DNA from: an uncultured Peptococcaceae bacterium | Lineage (GTDB): Bacteria > Bacillota > Dehalobacteriia > UBA4068 > UBA4997 | Assembly (NCBI GenBank): GCA_947626615.1 | Contig: CANQSW010000027.1 | Coordinates: forward strand, 1 to 12,226 | DNA length: 12,226 nucleotides | Direction of reading: 5' to 3' | Program-made: the position numbers and the translations under genes | In this document: piece after piece, positions 1-7,262 of the stretch | How the letters are laid out: every line of letters starts with the position of its first letter | Position numbering within the stretch: the first letter of the stretch is position 1 | Notes under the pieces: model-generated | The model's database searches: none | What the model saw: only the letters and a program-made list of their open reading frames with translations | Told to the model about the DNA's origin: nothing

Positions 1-99
1 CGCGTAATGAGCCAGCAGCAGATCAGGCACGGCGGCGCGGTCGCGGTAAATGCTGCGCACAAAAGCTATTTCCAGATTTTTCGTCAAATGCTTCGTCAT
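1..99 (-). CDS. Unidentified protein, N-terminal fragment (runs off the window)
   Basis: An ATG at 99-97 opens 33 uninterrupted codons that reach the window edge. An AGGTGG ribosome site lies just before it and overlaps the trkH stop region. Only 9 nt separate it from the trkH stop, so it is probably the third gene of the trkA-trkH transcript and may be translationally coupled to trkH. The visible peptide begins MTKHLTKNLEIAF and continues with basic and acidic residues (VRSIYRDR). It shows no signal peptide, membrane segment or cysteine motif. I do not recognise the family from so short a piece. That it is a real gene rests on the ribosome site, the tight spacing and the open frame. Confidence 0.6.
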   Translation of the reverse strand, partial: MTKHLTKNLEIAFVRSIYRDRAAVPDLLLAHYA

Positions 100-108
100 T
101 TTTCCCAC

Positions 109-1563
109 CTATTTGCGCCAGAAAGCGCGCGTAAAGATCACCAGCACCGTCATCAGCTCCAAACGGCCGATCATCATGTAGAGCGCCAGGAAAATTTTCG
201 AGAAGTTCGTCAGGCCGATATAATTGAAGGTCGGGCCGTAGGTCTCGAACGCCGGGCCGACGTTGCCCAGAGAAGCCATAGTCACCGAGAACGACTCAAA
301 CGGCGTCAGCCCCTGCCACCCCAGCACCATCGCGCCCAGCAGCAGCAGGAAGAGATACAGCACGATAAACACCATGACTTGATTTATGGTGCTGTCCGGC
401 AGCGCTTTTTTATCCAGCTTAACGGAGGTGACGAGCTTGGGCTGCAGCGCCTTGGCGAAGCTGGCAAAGCACGTTTTTACGCCGACGATGACGCGGCTGA
501 CCTTCATGGAGCCGGAAGTGCTGCCCGCGCAGCCGCCCACAAAGAACAGGCAGAACAGCAGCACGCGGCAAAAAGGCGGCCAAAGCTCGTAATCGGCGGA
601 ATAAAAGCCGGTGGTGGTCATGATCGTCACCACCTGGAACATCGCCTGGCGCACGATATATTCCAGCGACTTATCGGGATAAACGTCGTTATGCAGCAGG
701 CAGGCGACCATAGCCGCCGTGGCCACCAATATTATCGCGATATAAACGCGGAATTCCTCGCTGCGGAAGAAATAATTGCGTTTTTTGACGATAGAAAGAT
801 AATAAAAAGCAAAATTCGCGCCGGCCATGATCATAAACAGAATGACCGTCCATTGGGCCATCGGGTTATCGTCATAAAAAGACATACTGATGTTGTGGCT
901 GGAGAAGCCGCCGGTGGAGACCGTGCCGAAGGTGTGGCACATCGCGTCCACGAAGTTCATGCCGGAGAGGCCCAGCAGCAGCATACAAAGGCCGGACATC
1001 GCCAGATACACCAGCAGCAGCACCTTCGCGGTATAACCCGTCTGCGGGGCCAGCTTCTCAATGAGCGCGTTGCCGGGGGCTTCCGCCTTATACATCTTGC
1101 TGCCGGAATTGCCGGAGACCAGCGCCAGCAGCACCACCACGATACCGATGCCGCCCAGCCAGTGCGTCAGGCCGCGCCAGATCAAAACGCCGCGCGGCAC
1201 CGCCTCCAGATCCGGCAGAATAGACGCGCCGGTGGTGGTGAAACCGGACATACTCTCCATCCAGGCGTCCACCGGCGGGCAGGCATGGCTGAATATGTAC
1301 GGCAGCGAGCCCAAAGTCGCCGCCAGCAGCCAGCCGAACGTAGCAATGGCAAAGCCCTCGCGATAACGCAGCGCCAGCTTGCGCTTGCCGCGGAAGCAGA
1401 ACATCAGCCCCAGCCCCACGGCCAGCATGATGATATGAGAGGCGACCAGCGCCGGCAGATCGCCCTCGCCGTAGACCAGCGCGTAGATCTCCGGCAGGAA
1501 CATTGAAACGGCCAGCACCAGCGATATTTTGCCGAGATTATACAAAATTACGCCAAATCGCAT
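109..1563 (-). CDS. trkH: TrkH/KtrB-type potassium uptake channel subunit
   Basis: Integral membrane subunit of the Trk potassium uptake system; it forms the ion pathway and is gated by TrkA on the cytoplasmic side. The 484-residue protein, a normal length, shows the four repeated membrane-pore-membrane units of the TrkH/TrkG/KtrB superfamily. Filter segments are visible at about residues 105-113 (SMSGFTTTG), 213-219 (GTVSTGG), 313-320 (TIMTTTGF) and 431-437 (SLGNVGP), each with the key glycine. I chose the ATG at 1563 because GGAAGGTG lies 8 nt upstream. A TTG at 1584 overlaps the trkA stop and would add seven residues, but it has no well-placed ribosome site. The gene follows trkA by 17 nt, so the two are almost certainly co-transcribed. 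Coupling to a proton or sodium gradient cannot be read from the sequence. Confidence 0.96.
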   Translation of the reverse strand: MRFGVILYNLGKISLVLAVSMFLPEIYALVYGEGDLPALVASHIIMLAVGLGLMFCFRGKRKLALRYREGFAIATFGWLLAATLGSLPYIFSHACPPVDAWMESMSGFTTTGASILPDLEAVPRGVLIWRGLTHWLGGIGIVVVLLALVSGNSGSKMYKAEAPGNALIEKLAPQTGYTAKVLLLVYLAMSGLCMLLLGLSGMNFVDAMCHTFGTVSTGGFSSHNISMSFYDDNPMAQWTVILFMIMAGANFAFYYLSIVKKRNYFFRSEEFRVYIAIILVATAAMVACLLHNDVYPDKSLEYIVRQAMFQVVTIMTTTGFYSADYELWPPFCRVLLFCLFFVGGCAGSTSGSMKVSRVIVGVKTCFASFAKALQPKLVTSVKLDKKALPDSTINQVMVFIVLYLFLLLLGAMVLGWQGLTPFESFSVTMASLGNVGPAFETYGPTFNYIGLTNFSKIFLALYMMIGRLELMTVLVIFTRAFWRK

Positions 1564-1580
1564 AAAAAACGCACCTTCCG

Positions 1581-2936
1581 TCAATCATCGCCGACCCCGG
1601 AGAGATATTCCACCACGCTCTGCGCCTGAGCCTCGGCCGCAAACGTGAACACACGGTCGCCCGGCATGAAAACGTCGTCGCCGTGCGGGATAATAATATC
1701 GTCGCCGCGCACGATCAAGCCCACGATAGTGTGATCGGGGAAATGCAGGTGCTTCAGCGCCTTGCCGGCGTGCTTACATTCCGGCGTTATCTCCACTTCG
1801 TTCATCTGGGCCATATCGTTTTGCAGCAGCTTCAGGTTCAGCACCGAGCCGCGGTTGATATAACGCAGTATCGTCGCCACCATCAGACTGCGGGGGCTGA
1901 CCGCTTTGTCGATGCCGAAATTTTCGATCATATTGACGTAATCGGAGCGGCGTATCTGCGCGATCACCTTTTTGGCCCCGATATGCTTGGCGATAATGGA
2001 GATCATCACGTTCGTCTCGTCCTCGTCGTTGACGGCCAAGACGGCGTCCATCTCCGGGATATTTTCGTCCAGCATCAGGTTCATATCCCTGCCGCTGCCG
2101 TTGATGATCATGGTGCGCTTCAACTCCTCGTTCAGCACCATGCAGGCGGCGGGGTCTTCCTCGAACAGCTTCACGTTGATGCGGCGGCGGCGCTCCTCAA
2201 AGAACTTGGCCAGATACCGTCCCAAAAGCTGCCCGCCGAAGATAGCGATATCGTTGATCGGCTTTTTGCGCACGCCGAGAAAGATCTCCAGATCCATCAT
2301 ATCCTTGGTGGCCGCCAGCAGAAAGACCTCGTCTTTGGGCTGCACGGCGGTCGAGCCGTTCGGCACGATCATCTCGTCGCCGCGGATAATGCCCGCGATG
2401 ACGCAGGGCTTGGGGAATTTTATCTCCTTTAAGGGCCGATTCAAAATGGAGCAGCCCTCGTCCAGCTTCAGCCCCAGCATGACCACCCGGCCGTCGGCGT
2501 AATATTCCACCTCGTGCGCTTCGGGGTGCAGCACCAGCTTGCCACATTCCTGCGCGGCCAAAAGCTCCGGGTTCACGATAAGATCGATACCCAGCTGCTC
2601 CTGGCGGGCCGAGGCGGCCAGCTCGCCGTATTCCGGCTTGCGCACGCGGGCGATGGCGTTCTTCACGCCGTAGGATTTGGCCACGAAGCAGGTCATCATA
2701 TTAAGCTCGTCCAGCTCTGTTACGGCCACCAGCAGGTCGCTGTCCGCGATACCGGCCTGCTCCAGCACCGACATCGAAGCGCCGTTGCCCTCCAGCACCC
2801 GCACGTCCAGATATTCCTGCACCTGGCTCAAACGGTCGCTCCGGGTATCCAGCACCGTCACGTCCATGCCCTTGCCGGAAAGCGTGGCGGCGATGCTGAA
2901 CCCCACCTTGCCGGCGCCGACAATGATCACTTTCAC
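1581..2936 (-). CDS. trkA: Trk potassium uptake system NAD(H)-binding regulatory subunit TrkA
   Basis: Cytoplasmic peripheral protein that binds nucleotide and gates TrkH. The 451 residues show the duplicated RCK architecture of full-length TrkA: Rossmann domain about 1-120, RCK_C about 135-215, second Rossmann about 228-345, second RCK_C about 370-451. The first nucleotide loop is canonical (VGAGKVG, residues 6-12) with an acidic residue (D30) ending strand two. The second loop reads FGGQLLG (about 233-239), so the third glycine position of GxGxxG holds Gln and this half may bind nucleotide weakly or differently. I chose the GTG at 2936 because AGGGGAGGGG precedes it at about 5 nt and the Rossmann strand VKVIIVGAG starts there. 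Starts further upstream would run translation through a hairpin and add an unrelated peptide. First gene of the trkA-trkH unit. Confidence 0.95.
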   Translation of the reverse strand: MKVIIVGAGKVGFSIAATLSGKGMDVTVLDTRSDRLSQVQEYLDVRVLEGNGASMSVLEQAGIADSDLLVAVTELDELNMMTCFVAKSYGVKNAIARVRKPEYGELAASARQEQLGIDLIVNPELLAAQECGKLVLHPEAHEVEYYADGRVVMLGLKLDEGCSILNRPLKEIKFPKPCVIAGIIRGDEMIVPNGSTAVQPKDEVFLLAATKDMMDLEIFLGVRKKPINDIAIFGGQLLGRYLAKFFEERRRRINVKLFEEDPAACMVLNEELKRTMIINGSGRDMNLMLDENIPEMDAVLAVNDEDETNVMISIIAKHIGAKKVIAQIRRSDYVNMIENFGIDKAVSPRSLMVATILRYINRGSVLNLKLLQNDMAQMNEVEITPECKHAGKALKHLHFPDHTIVGLIVRGDDIIIPHGDDVFMPGDRVFTFAAEAQAQSVVEYLSGVGDD

Positions 2937-3043
2937 CGTGACCCCTCCCCTTAAAACGAGCCGGTTTGGCCGGCTCTGCACAGCAGTACATAATAGTTTA
3001 ACACATTACGCGCAAAAAAGCAAAAATTTTTCGCAAAAGCGGC
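2937..3043 (-). promoter_or_regulatory. Leader and probable promoter region of trkA-trkH
   Basis: This AT-rich gap lies between the terminator of the upstream gene and trkA, so the trkA promoter should be here. The best -10 candidate is TATTAT at 2995-2990, with no good -35 at 17 nt. An alternative is TTGCTT, 17 nt, TAAACT just upstream, which is also weak. The leader then carries a perfect 7-bp hairpin (2958-2976) directly before the ribosome site. The exact start of transcription is uncertain. Confidence 0.35.
2958..2976 (-). other. GC-rich hairpin in the trkA 5' leader
   Basis: GAGCCGG and CCGGCTC pair perfectly around a 5-nt loop. In the trkA transcript the hairpin ends 21 nt before the GTG start and just before the AGGGGAGGGG ribosome site. 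Only GTTTTAA follows it, so it is a poor terminator. It may stabilise the mRNA or affect translation initiation. A similar hairpin stands before nfeD at 8779-8798. Confidence 0.6.
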
Positions 3044-3073
3044 AAAATAAAAAGGGCGGCTGCCAAACCGCCC
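3044..3073 (-). terminator. Intrinsic terminator after the 213-residue gene
   Basis: On the minus strand GGGCGG (3073-3068) pairs with CCGCCC (3059-3054) around an 8-nt loop and is followed by TTTTTATTTT. It begins 23 nt after the stop codon at 3097 and separates that gene from trkA. Confidence 0.85.
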
Positions 3074-3096
3074 CCAAAATCGCCCGCAACGCCCCG

Positions 3097-3738
3097 CTAT
3101 TGCAGCGCCCGGCCCGCCGCCAGCCGCTCCACCATATCCTGCCGGCGCATATTTTTCAGCTCCGTCTCGCTGATCTCCGGCAAACGGCGGCGCAGCAGCT
3201 CTCTAAGCTCGCCGTCGGTACATTCCAGCAGGGCGGCCGCGTTGCCAAGCCGCACCCGCCGCGCCTCCGGCGGCGCTTCTTTCGCGTCCGCAGCGCCATA
3301 GCCGCCCCGCTGCCGCCAGCACCCGGCCAGCAGCCATTTTTGCAGCTGCTCCGCCGGGCTGGCCAAAACGTAAGCTATCGCCCATTCCTCGATCTTCTTG
3401 GCGGCGGCAGCCCCGGCTTTTAACGCCCGCTCCAGTTCCGCCGCCTCGCCGGCAAAACAGGCCGCCGCCCGCCCGGAGGGCAGATTTTCCAGCCAGAGCA
3501 GCCGCAGGGCGCCCGCCTTCAGCGCCGCGTCGCAACCGGCGGCCACAGCCGTCAGACTGGAGGATTCCAGCAGGCCGCAGGCAGACTTCCGCTCGTCCGT
3601 CAGCCGCCGAAACTCCGCCGCAAATTCGGAGCTTTCGGCCTCCTTCTGCTCGCGGAACGCCTGCAGCGCCGCTTCCGCCCGCTGCAGCTGCCGTTTATCG
3701 GGATAATTTATGCCCGCGTTTTCCCGCAAAATGATCAC
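3097..3738 (-). CDS. Uncharacterised alanine/glutamate-rich cytoplasmic protein
   Basis: I do not recognise this family. The 213-residue frame has no signal peptide or membrane segment. Residues about 15-60 are charged and likely helical or coiled-coil (DKRQLQRAEAALQAF). The middle is alanine-rich with a few cysteines and tryptophans, and the C-terminus is a basic amphipathic stretch (LRELLRRRLPEISETELKNM). It is supported as a real gene by a dedicated terminator just downstream and by its divergent position relative to the DUF1540 gene. The start is uncertain. The GTG at 3738 lies only 1 nt from the AAGGGG ribosome site, and a TTG at 3729 has a more normal 10-nt spacing and would shorten the protein by three residues. 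It is transcribed alone, so context gives no function. Confidence 0.7.
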   Translation of the reverse strand: MIILRENAGINYPDKRQLQRAEAALQAFREQKEAESSEFAAEFRRLTDERKSACGLLESSSLTAVAAGCDAALKAGALRLLWLENLPSGRAAACFAGEAAELERALKAGAAAAKKIEEWAIAYVLASPAEQLQKWLLAGCWRQRGGYGAADAKEAPPEARRVRLGNAAALLECTDGELRELLRRRLPEISETELKNMRRQDMVERLAAGRALQ

Positions 3739-3773
3739 GCCCCTTTTTTATAGCTTATTTTGCCCAAAATATC

Positions 3774-3802
3774 TTGGCATATGCGAAAAACGCCGTCATA
3801 AA
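3774..3802 (+). promoter_or_regulatory. Candidate sigma-A promoter for the DUF1540 gene
   Basis: TTGGCA (3774-3779) and CATAAA (3797-3802) are 17 nt apart, matching consensus at 5/6 and 4/6 positions. An imperfect dyad, CCAAAATATCTTGG, overlaps the -35 and could be an operator or chance. Confidence 0.4.
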
Positions 3803-3829
3803 AAACGCGGCGGCCGGGCATAATACGAA

Positions 3830-3844
3830 CGGCGGCAAACGCCG
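3830..3844 (+). other. Hairpin in the DUF1540 5' leader
   Basis: CGGCG and CGCCG pair around a GCAAA loop, followed by GAAAATTTTT and then the GGAGGTGG ribosome site. It resembles a weak terminator or attenuator but has only 5 bp. It is the third GC-rich hairpin in this window placed directly before a first-gene ribosome site. Confidence 0.4.
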
Positions 3845-3869
3845 GAAAATTTTTGGAGGTGGCGGAAAA

Positions 3870-4031
3870 ATGAGCAAAAATCCTTCCATTCAGTGCAAGA
3901 TCAGGGAATGTAAGCACCATTGCGGCAACGAGGATTACTGCACGCTGAACTGCATCATGGTGGGCACGCACGAGGCGCACCCCAGCATGGTGGAATGTAC
4001 CGACTGCGAATCCTTCGAGTATCGCAGCTAA
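3870..4031 (+). CDS. Small cysteine-rich DUF1540 protein
   Basis: This 53-residue protein matches the DUF1540 pattern: spaced cysteines (C9, C14, C18, C24, C28), then a V-x-E-C-x-x-C end (C43, C46) followed by SFE. The cysteine spacing and small size suggest a metal-bound fold, but the function of the family is not established. The ATG has an excellent GGAGGTGG ribosome site 7 nt upstream. The gene stands alone between a candidate promoter at 3774 and a terminator at 4046-4080, so it is probably expressed as a single-gene transcript. DUF1540 proteins are common in spore-forming and related Bacillota, sometimes in two tandem copies; this one has a single copy of the domain. There is no signal peptide, so it is predicted cytoplasmic. 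Confidence 0.9.
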   Translation: MSKNPSIQCKIRECKHHCGNEDYCTLNCIMVGTHEAHPSMVECTDCESFEYRS

Positions 4032-4045
4032 AGCCAAGCGGCGCG

Positions 4046-4080
4046 GACGGCCTGCCTGCCGGGCGGGCCGTCTTTATTTT
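4046..4080 (+). terminator. Intrinsic terminator of the DUF1540 gene
   Basis: GACGGCC (4046-4052) pairs with GGCCGTC (4066-4072). The stem extends inward by four more pairs, one of them G-U, and is followed by TTTATTTT. It starts 15 nt after the stop codon and ends 20 nt before the gltX -35. Confidence 0.88.
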
Positions 4081-4099
4081 GGCCGGCGAAAATAAAGCG

Positions 4100-4128
4100 T
4101 TGAGAATCGCGGCGTTTTGTGCTATGAT
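4100..4128 (+). promoter_or_regulatory. Sigma-A promoter of gltX with extended -10
   Basis: TTGAGA (4100-4105) and TATGAT (4123-4128) are 17 nt apart, and TGC directly before the -10 gives a TGn extended element. Transcription should start near 4135, giving a leader of about 45 nt. I see no T-box or other known regulatory fold in this short leader. Confidence 0.8.
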
Positions 4129-4178
4129 ATTGGTACTGTGAAGATTTTCAGCAAATTTATTTGGCGGAGGCGGAAAAA

Positions 4179-5639
4179 ATGACGGAACATAACAAGGCGA
4201 TCGTGACCAGGTTCGCCCCCTCGCCCACCGGCTATATGCACATCGGCAACCTGCGGACGGCGCTTTACGCCTGGCTGCTGGCGCGCTCCGGCCAGGGCCG
4301 CTTTATCCTGCGGATCGAGGACACCGACCAGGAACGTCTGGTGCCGGGCGCGGTGCAGGTCATCATGGACACGCTGCGCATCACCGGGCTGGATTACGAC
4401 GAAGGCCCGGGCGTGGACGGCGGGCACGGCCCCTACGTGCAGAGCGAACGCAAAGAGATATACCGCGAATACGCGGAAAAGCTGGTGGCGCAGGGCGACG
4501 CCTATTATTGCTTCTGCACGCCGGAGCGCCTGCAAACGCTGCACGACGCGGCCGGCATCGGCGGCTATGACCGGCATTGCCGCGAGCTTTCGACCGACGA
4601 GGTGGCGCGGCGGCTGGCGGCGGGCGAGCCGCACGTTATCCGCCAGAAGATACCGCTGGAGGGCGAGACTTCCTATTACGACGAGGTGTTCGGCCAGATA
4701 ACGCTGGCCAACAGCGATATGCAGGATCAGATACTGCTGAAGGCGGACGGCTTCCCCACCTATAACTTCGCGCACGTGGTAGACGATCACCTGATGGGCG
4801 TGACGCACGTGGTGCGGGGCAGCGAATATCTGACCTCCACCCCGAAATACGCCCTGCTCTATGACGCTTTCGGCTGGGAGCGGCCGCATTACGTGCATCT
4901 GCCGCTGCTGATGGGCCGCGGCGAGGACGGCAAGGTCTCCAAACTCTCCAAACGGCACGGCGCGGTCAGCTTTCAGGACCTTTTGGCGGCCGGTTATCTG
5001 CCGCAGGCCGTGCTGAACTACATCGCGCTGCTCGGCTGGTGCCCCAAGGACAACAATCAGGAGATATTTTCGCTGGACGAGCTGATCGCCAGTTTTTCTA
5101 TCGACGCTATCAGCAAATCGCCCGCTATTTTCGACTATGACAAGCTGAACTGGTTCAATTCCGAATACATCAAGGCGCTCTCCCCGGCGGAATTTGCCGA
5201 ACGCGCCCTGCCGCAGCTAAAGGCGATCTGCCCGCCCTACGTGGATACCGCCAAACTGGCGGCGCTGCTGCACACCCGCGTCAGCACGCTGGCGGAGATA
5301 CCCGCGATGGTCGATTTCATCGCCGCGCGCCTGCCGTTCGACGCCGCGCTTTACGCCAACAAAAAGAACAAGACCACGCCGGAGCTTTGCGCCGAAATAT
5401 TGACCGGCGTGCGCCCGCTGCTTTCTGACGCCGTTTGGCAGAACGACGCGCTGTTCGCCCTGCTGAAGGACTACGCCGCCGCTTCCGGCTACAAGGCCGG
5501 GGCCGTAATGTGGGCCGTGCGGGTGGCCGTGGCAAGAAAAGCCATAACCCCCGGCGGCGCGACGGAGCTGCTGGAGGTGCTGGGCCGCGAAGAAGCGTTG
5601 GAGCGTATCGACCAGGCGCTGCAAGAGCTGGCGGAATAA
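4179..5639 (+). CDS. gltX: Glutamate--tRNA ligase (class I)
   Basis: Cytoplasmic enzyme that charges tRNA(Glu) with glutamate using ATP. The 486 residues are a typical bacterial GluRS length. The class I signatures are clear: PSPTGYMHIGN at 14-24 contains the HIGH-type motif, and SKLSKRHG at 254-261 is the KMSKS-type loop. FILRIEDTD (about 43-51) is the family's next conserved block. A CFC pair with a later YDRHC resembles the zinc-binding insertion of some bacterial GluRS. The C-terminal third (about 330-486) is the helical anticodon-binding region. I chose the ATG at 4179 because GGAGG lies about 8 nt upstream; a TTG at 4161 would translate the ribosome site. It is transcribed alone from the promoter at 4100. 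Whether it also mischarges tRNA(Gln) depends on the presence of GatCAB elsewhere in the genome. Confidence 0.98.
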   Translation: MTEHNKAIVTRFAPSPTGYMHIGNLRTALYAWLLARSGQGRFILRIEDTDQERLVPGAVQVIMDTLRITGLDYDEGPGVDGGHGPYVQSERKEIYREYAEKLVAQGDAYYCFCTPERLQTLHDAAGIGGYDRHCRELSTDEVARRLAAGEPHVIRQKIPLEGETSYYDEVFGQITLANSDMQDQILLKADGFPTYNFAHVVDDHLMGVTHVVRGSEYLTSTPKYALLYDAFGWERPHYVHLPLLMGRGEDGKVSKLSKRHGAVSFQDLLAAGYLPQAVLNYIALLGWCPKDNNQEIFSLDELIASFSIDAISKSPAIFDYDKLNWFNSEYIKALSPAEFAERALPQLKAICPPYVDTAKLAALLHTRVSTLAEIPAMVDFIAARLPFDAALYANKKNKTTPELCAEILTGVRPLLSDAVWQNDALFALLKDYAAASGYKAGAVMWAVRVAVARKAITPGGATELLEVLGREEALERIDQALQELAE

Positions 5640-5653
5640 CAACAAAGAGACGT

Positions 5654-5698
5654 AAAAACTCCGGCCGGGGCAAAAGCCCCCGGCCGGAGTTTTGTTTT
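5654..5698. terminator. Bidirectional intrinsic terminator between gltX and the nfeD-floA unit
   Basis: CTCCGGCCGGGG (5659-5670) pairs perfectly with CCCCGGCCGGAG (5678-5689) around a 7-nt loop. An A-run on the left and TTTTGTTTTG on the right extend the stem and give U-tracts on both strands. It serves gltX from the left and the 168-residue gene from the right. Confidence 0.93.
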
Positions 5699-5701
5699 GC
5701 T

Positions 5702-6208
5702 TTAGTCGCGCAGAGAGACCGGCTTATCCAGCACCTCTTTCCAGACGACCGCCTGCTGCAGCGGGTTCAAGCCCAGCTCCCGGCAGGCCGCCTCCACCGT
5801 GCGGGTGGGCGCGGCGTCGTCCACCGCCTTGGGGGCGGCGGCGCTGGCGTGCGCGGTGAAAACCGAAGCCGGCACGACCTCGCCGGTGCAATAATCGCAC
5901 TCTTCAGCCGGCTGCGGCTGCGGCTTGGGGGCTTCACGGCGGCGCTGGCGGCGGGGCGCCGCCGCCGGCTGGGGAGCGGGTTCTCCCTCGCCCAGCACGG
6001 TCTTAACGTCCTTCGCCATATCGCGCACCAGCTCGCCCAAACTGGTGTAGACCTTAACGTCGGGGCGAACGGGCTTGGCCTCCGGCTGCGTCCGGCCGGC
6101 CTCCGCCCGCCGCTGCGGCCGGGCGGGCCGCTGCTGCGGCGTTTTCTTCTTTTTGAAGCTGCCGCCGAAGATGAAATATATGATCAGCAGCCAGATAATT
6201 ATTTCCAT
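5702..6208 (-). CDS. Uncharacterised membrane-anchored protein encoded after floA
   Basis: Family not recognised. The 168 residues begin with a strong single membrane segment (about 2-15, IIIWLLIIYFIFGG) followed at once by KKKK, which predicts an N-out/C-in anchor with a cytoplasmic body. The body is proline/arginine/alanine-rich low complexity (about 20-48 and 75-102), broken by a short ordered block VYTSLGELVRDMAKDV (about 53-68) and a CDYC cysteine pair near 105. The C-terminus, NPLQQAVVWKEVLDKPVSLRD, looks like a compact conserved tail. The ATG at 6208 lies 12 nt after floA, preceded by a weak GGTGA site, so translation is probably coupled to floA. Last gene of the unit. A role with the FloA/NfeD membrane module is suggested only by position. 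Confidence 0.85.
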   Translation of the reverse strand: MEIIIWLLIIYFIFGGSFKKKKTPQQRPARPQRRAEAGRTQPEAKPVRPDVKVYTSLGELVRDMAKDVKTVLGEGEPAPQPAAAPRRQRRREAPKPQPQPAEECDYCTGEVVPASVFTAHASAAAPKAVDDAAPTRTVEAACRELGLNPLQQAVVWKEVLDKPVSLRD

Positions 6209-6220
6209 AAGATCACCGGC

Positions 6221-7219
6221 TTATTTATCGGCGGGCTTGGCGGTGCTGCCGACGCCGCCGCCGGAAATGCCCTCGCGCATTTTGGTATCCGCCTGCACGT
6301 TCATCATCTTATAATAATCCATAATGCCCAGATTGCCGTTGCGGAAGGCTTCGGCCATTGCCAGCGGCACCTGCGCTTCGGCCTCCACCACCTTGGCGCG
6401 CATGGCCTGGATCTCGGCGATACGCTCCTGCTCCTGCGCCACGGCCATAGCGCGGCGTTCCTCCGCTTTGGCCTGCGCTATCTGCTTGTCGGCCTCGGCC
6501 TGATCGGCCTGCAGCTTGGCGCCGATGTTGCGCCCCACGTCGACGTCCGCGATATCGATGGAGAGTATCTCGAACGCCGTGCCGGTATCAAGCCCTTTGG
6601 CGAGCACGGTCTTGGAGATAAGGTCGGGGTTTTCCAGCACGGCCTTGTGCGTCTCGGCCGAACCGACGGTGGTAACGATGCCCTCGCCGACGCGGGCGAC
6701 GATAGTTTCCTCGCCGGCGCCGCCGACCAGACGGTCGATATTGGCGCGCACGGTCACGCGGGCCTTGGAGCGCACCTCGATGCCGTCCTTGGCCATAGCG
6801 GCCACCACGGGCGTTTCAATGACCTTGGGGTTAACGCTCATCTGCACGGCCTGCAGCACGTCTCGCCCGGCCAGGTCGATAGCGCAGGCGCGCTCGAACG
6901 CCAGCGGGATATTGGCGCGCTCGGCGGCGATCAGGGCGTTCACCACGCGGTCTACGTTGCCGCCGGCCAGATAATGCGCCTCCAGCTGCGACACCTTAAC
7001 GTCCAGACCGGCCTTTTCCGCTTTGATCAGCGGGTTTACTATCTTAGCCGGAGAAACGCGCCGAAGGCGCATACCGATGAGGTCGAAGATACCGACCTTC
7101 ACGCCCGCGGCCAGAGCGGACACCCACAACCCCAGCGGCACGAAGCCCAGCACGACGAACAAAACGATCAGGATCAGAAAGATCACCAGACCGGCGCTTA
7201 CGGCAAAATCGAAAATCAA
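6221..7219 (-). CDS. floA: Flotillin-like protein FloA (YqfA family)
   Basis: Membrane scaffold of the SPFH/flotillin-like group that forms functional membrane microdomains. From the chosen start it has 332 residues, typical for FloA. An N-terminal hydrophobic hairpin covers about 5-50 ([22 protein letters not shown], then a second weaker segment). A PHB/SPFH core covers about 55-225 (conserved blocks [23 protein letters not shown] and [15 protein letters not shown]). A long alanine/glutamate helix at about 230-290 is the flotillin coiled coil. I chose the TTG at 7219: AAGGAG lies 8 nt upstream, whereas the longer-ORF GTG at 7228 overlaps that ribosome site. It lies in an nfeD, microprotein, floA, 168-residue gene order that matches the common NfeD-flotillin pairing, and an internal promoter before the microprotein can also drive it. 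Confidence 0.96.
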   Translation of the reverse strand: MIFDFAVSAGLVIFLILIVLFVVLGFVPLGLWVSALAAGVKVGIFDLIGMRLRRVSPAKIVNPLIKAEKAGLDVKVSQLEAHYLAGGNVDRVVNALIAAERANIPLAFERACAIDLAGRDVLQAVQMSVNPKVIETPVVAAMAKDGIEVRSKARVTVRANIDRLVGGAGEETIVARVGEGIVTTVGSAETHKAVLENPDLISKTVLAKGLDTGTAFEILSIDIADVDVGRNIGAKLQADQAEADKQIAQAKAEERRAMAVAQEQERIAEIQAMRAKVVEAEAQVPLAMAEAFRNGNLGIMDYYKMMNVQADTKMREGISGGGVGSTAKPADK

Positions 7220-7262
7220 TGTTATCACTCCTTTAGATTACGCTTTTTTGCTGTGTCCTACG

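Noticed and set aside
7..1506. 499-codon open frame on the plus strand, rich in His, Gln and Arg
   Set aside because: It lies antisense to trkH, which has four intact pore motifs. His/Gln/Arg-rich translation is typical of the complementary strand of GC-rich genes, and it has no ribosome site.
2958..2976. Reading the trkA leader hairpin as an intrinsic terminator
   Set aside because: Only four T residues follow, and a better terminator for the upstream gene lies at 3044-3073.
3735..4037. 100-codon minus-strand frame opposite the DUF1540 gene, ending at the start of the 213-residue gene
   Set aside because: The overlap looks operon-like, but the DUF1540 cysteine pattern on the other strand is clear, and the frame runs through a promoter and leader without a ribosome site.
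4122..4958. 278-codon open frame on the minus strand opposite gltX
   Set aside because: Mirror of a perfectly conserved gltX coding sequence; it ends inside the gltX promoter and has no plausible start signal.
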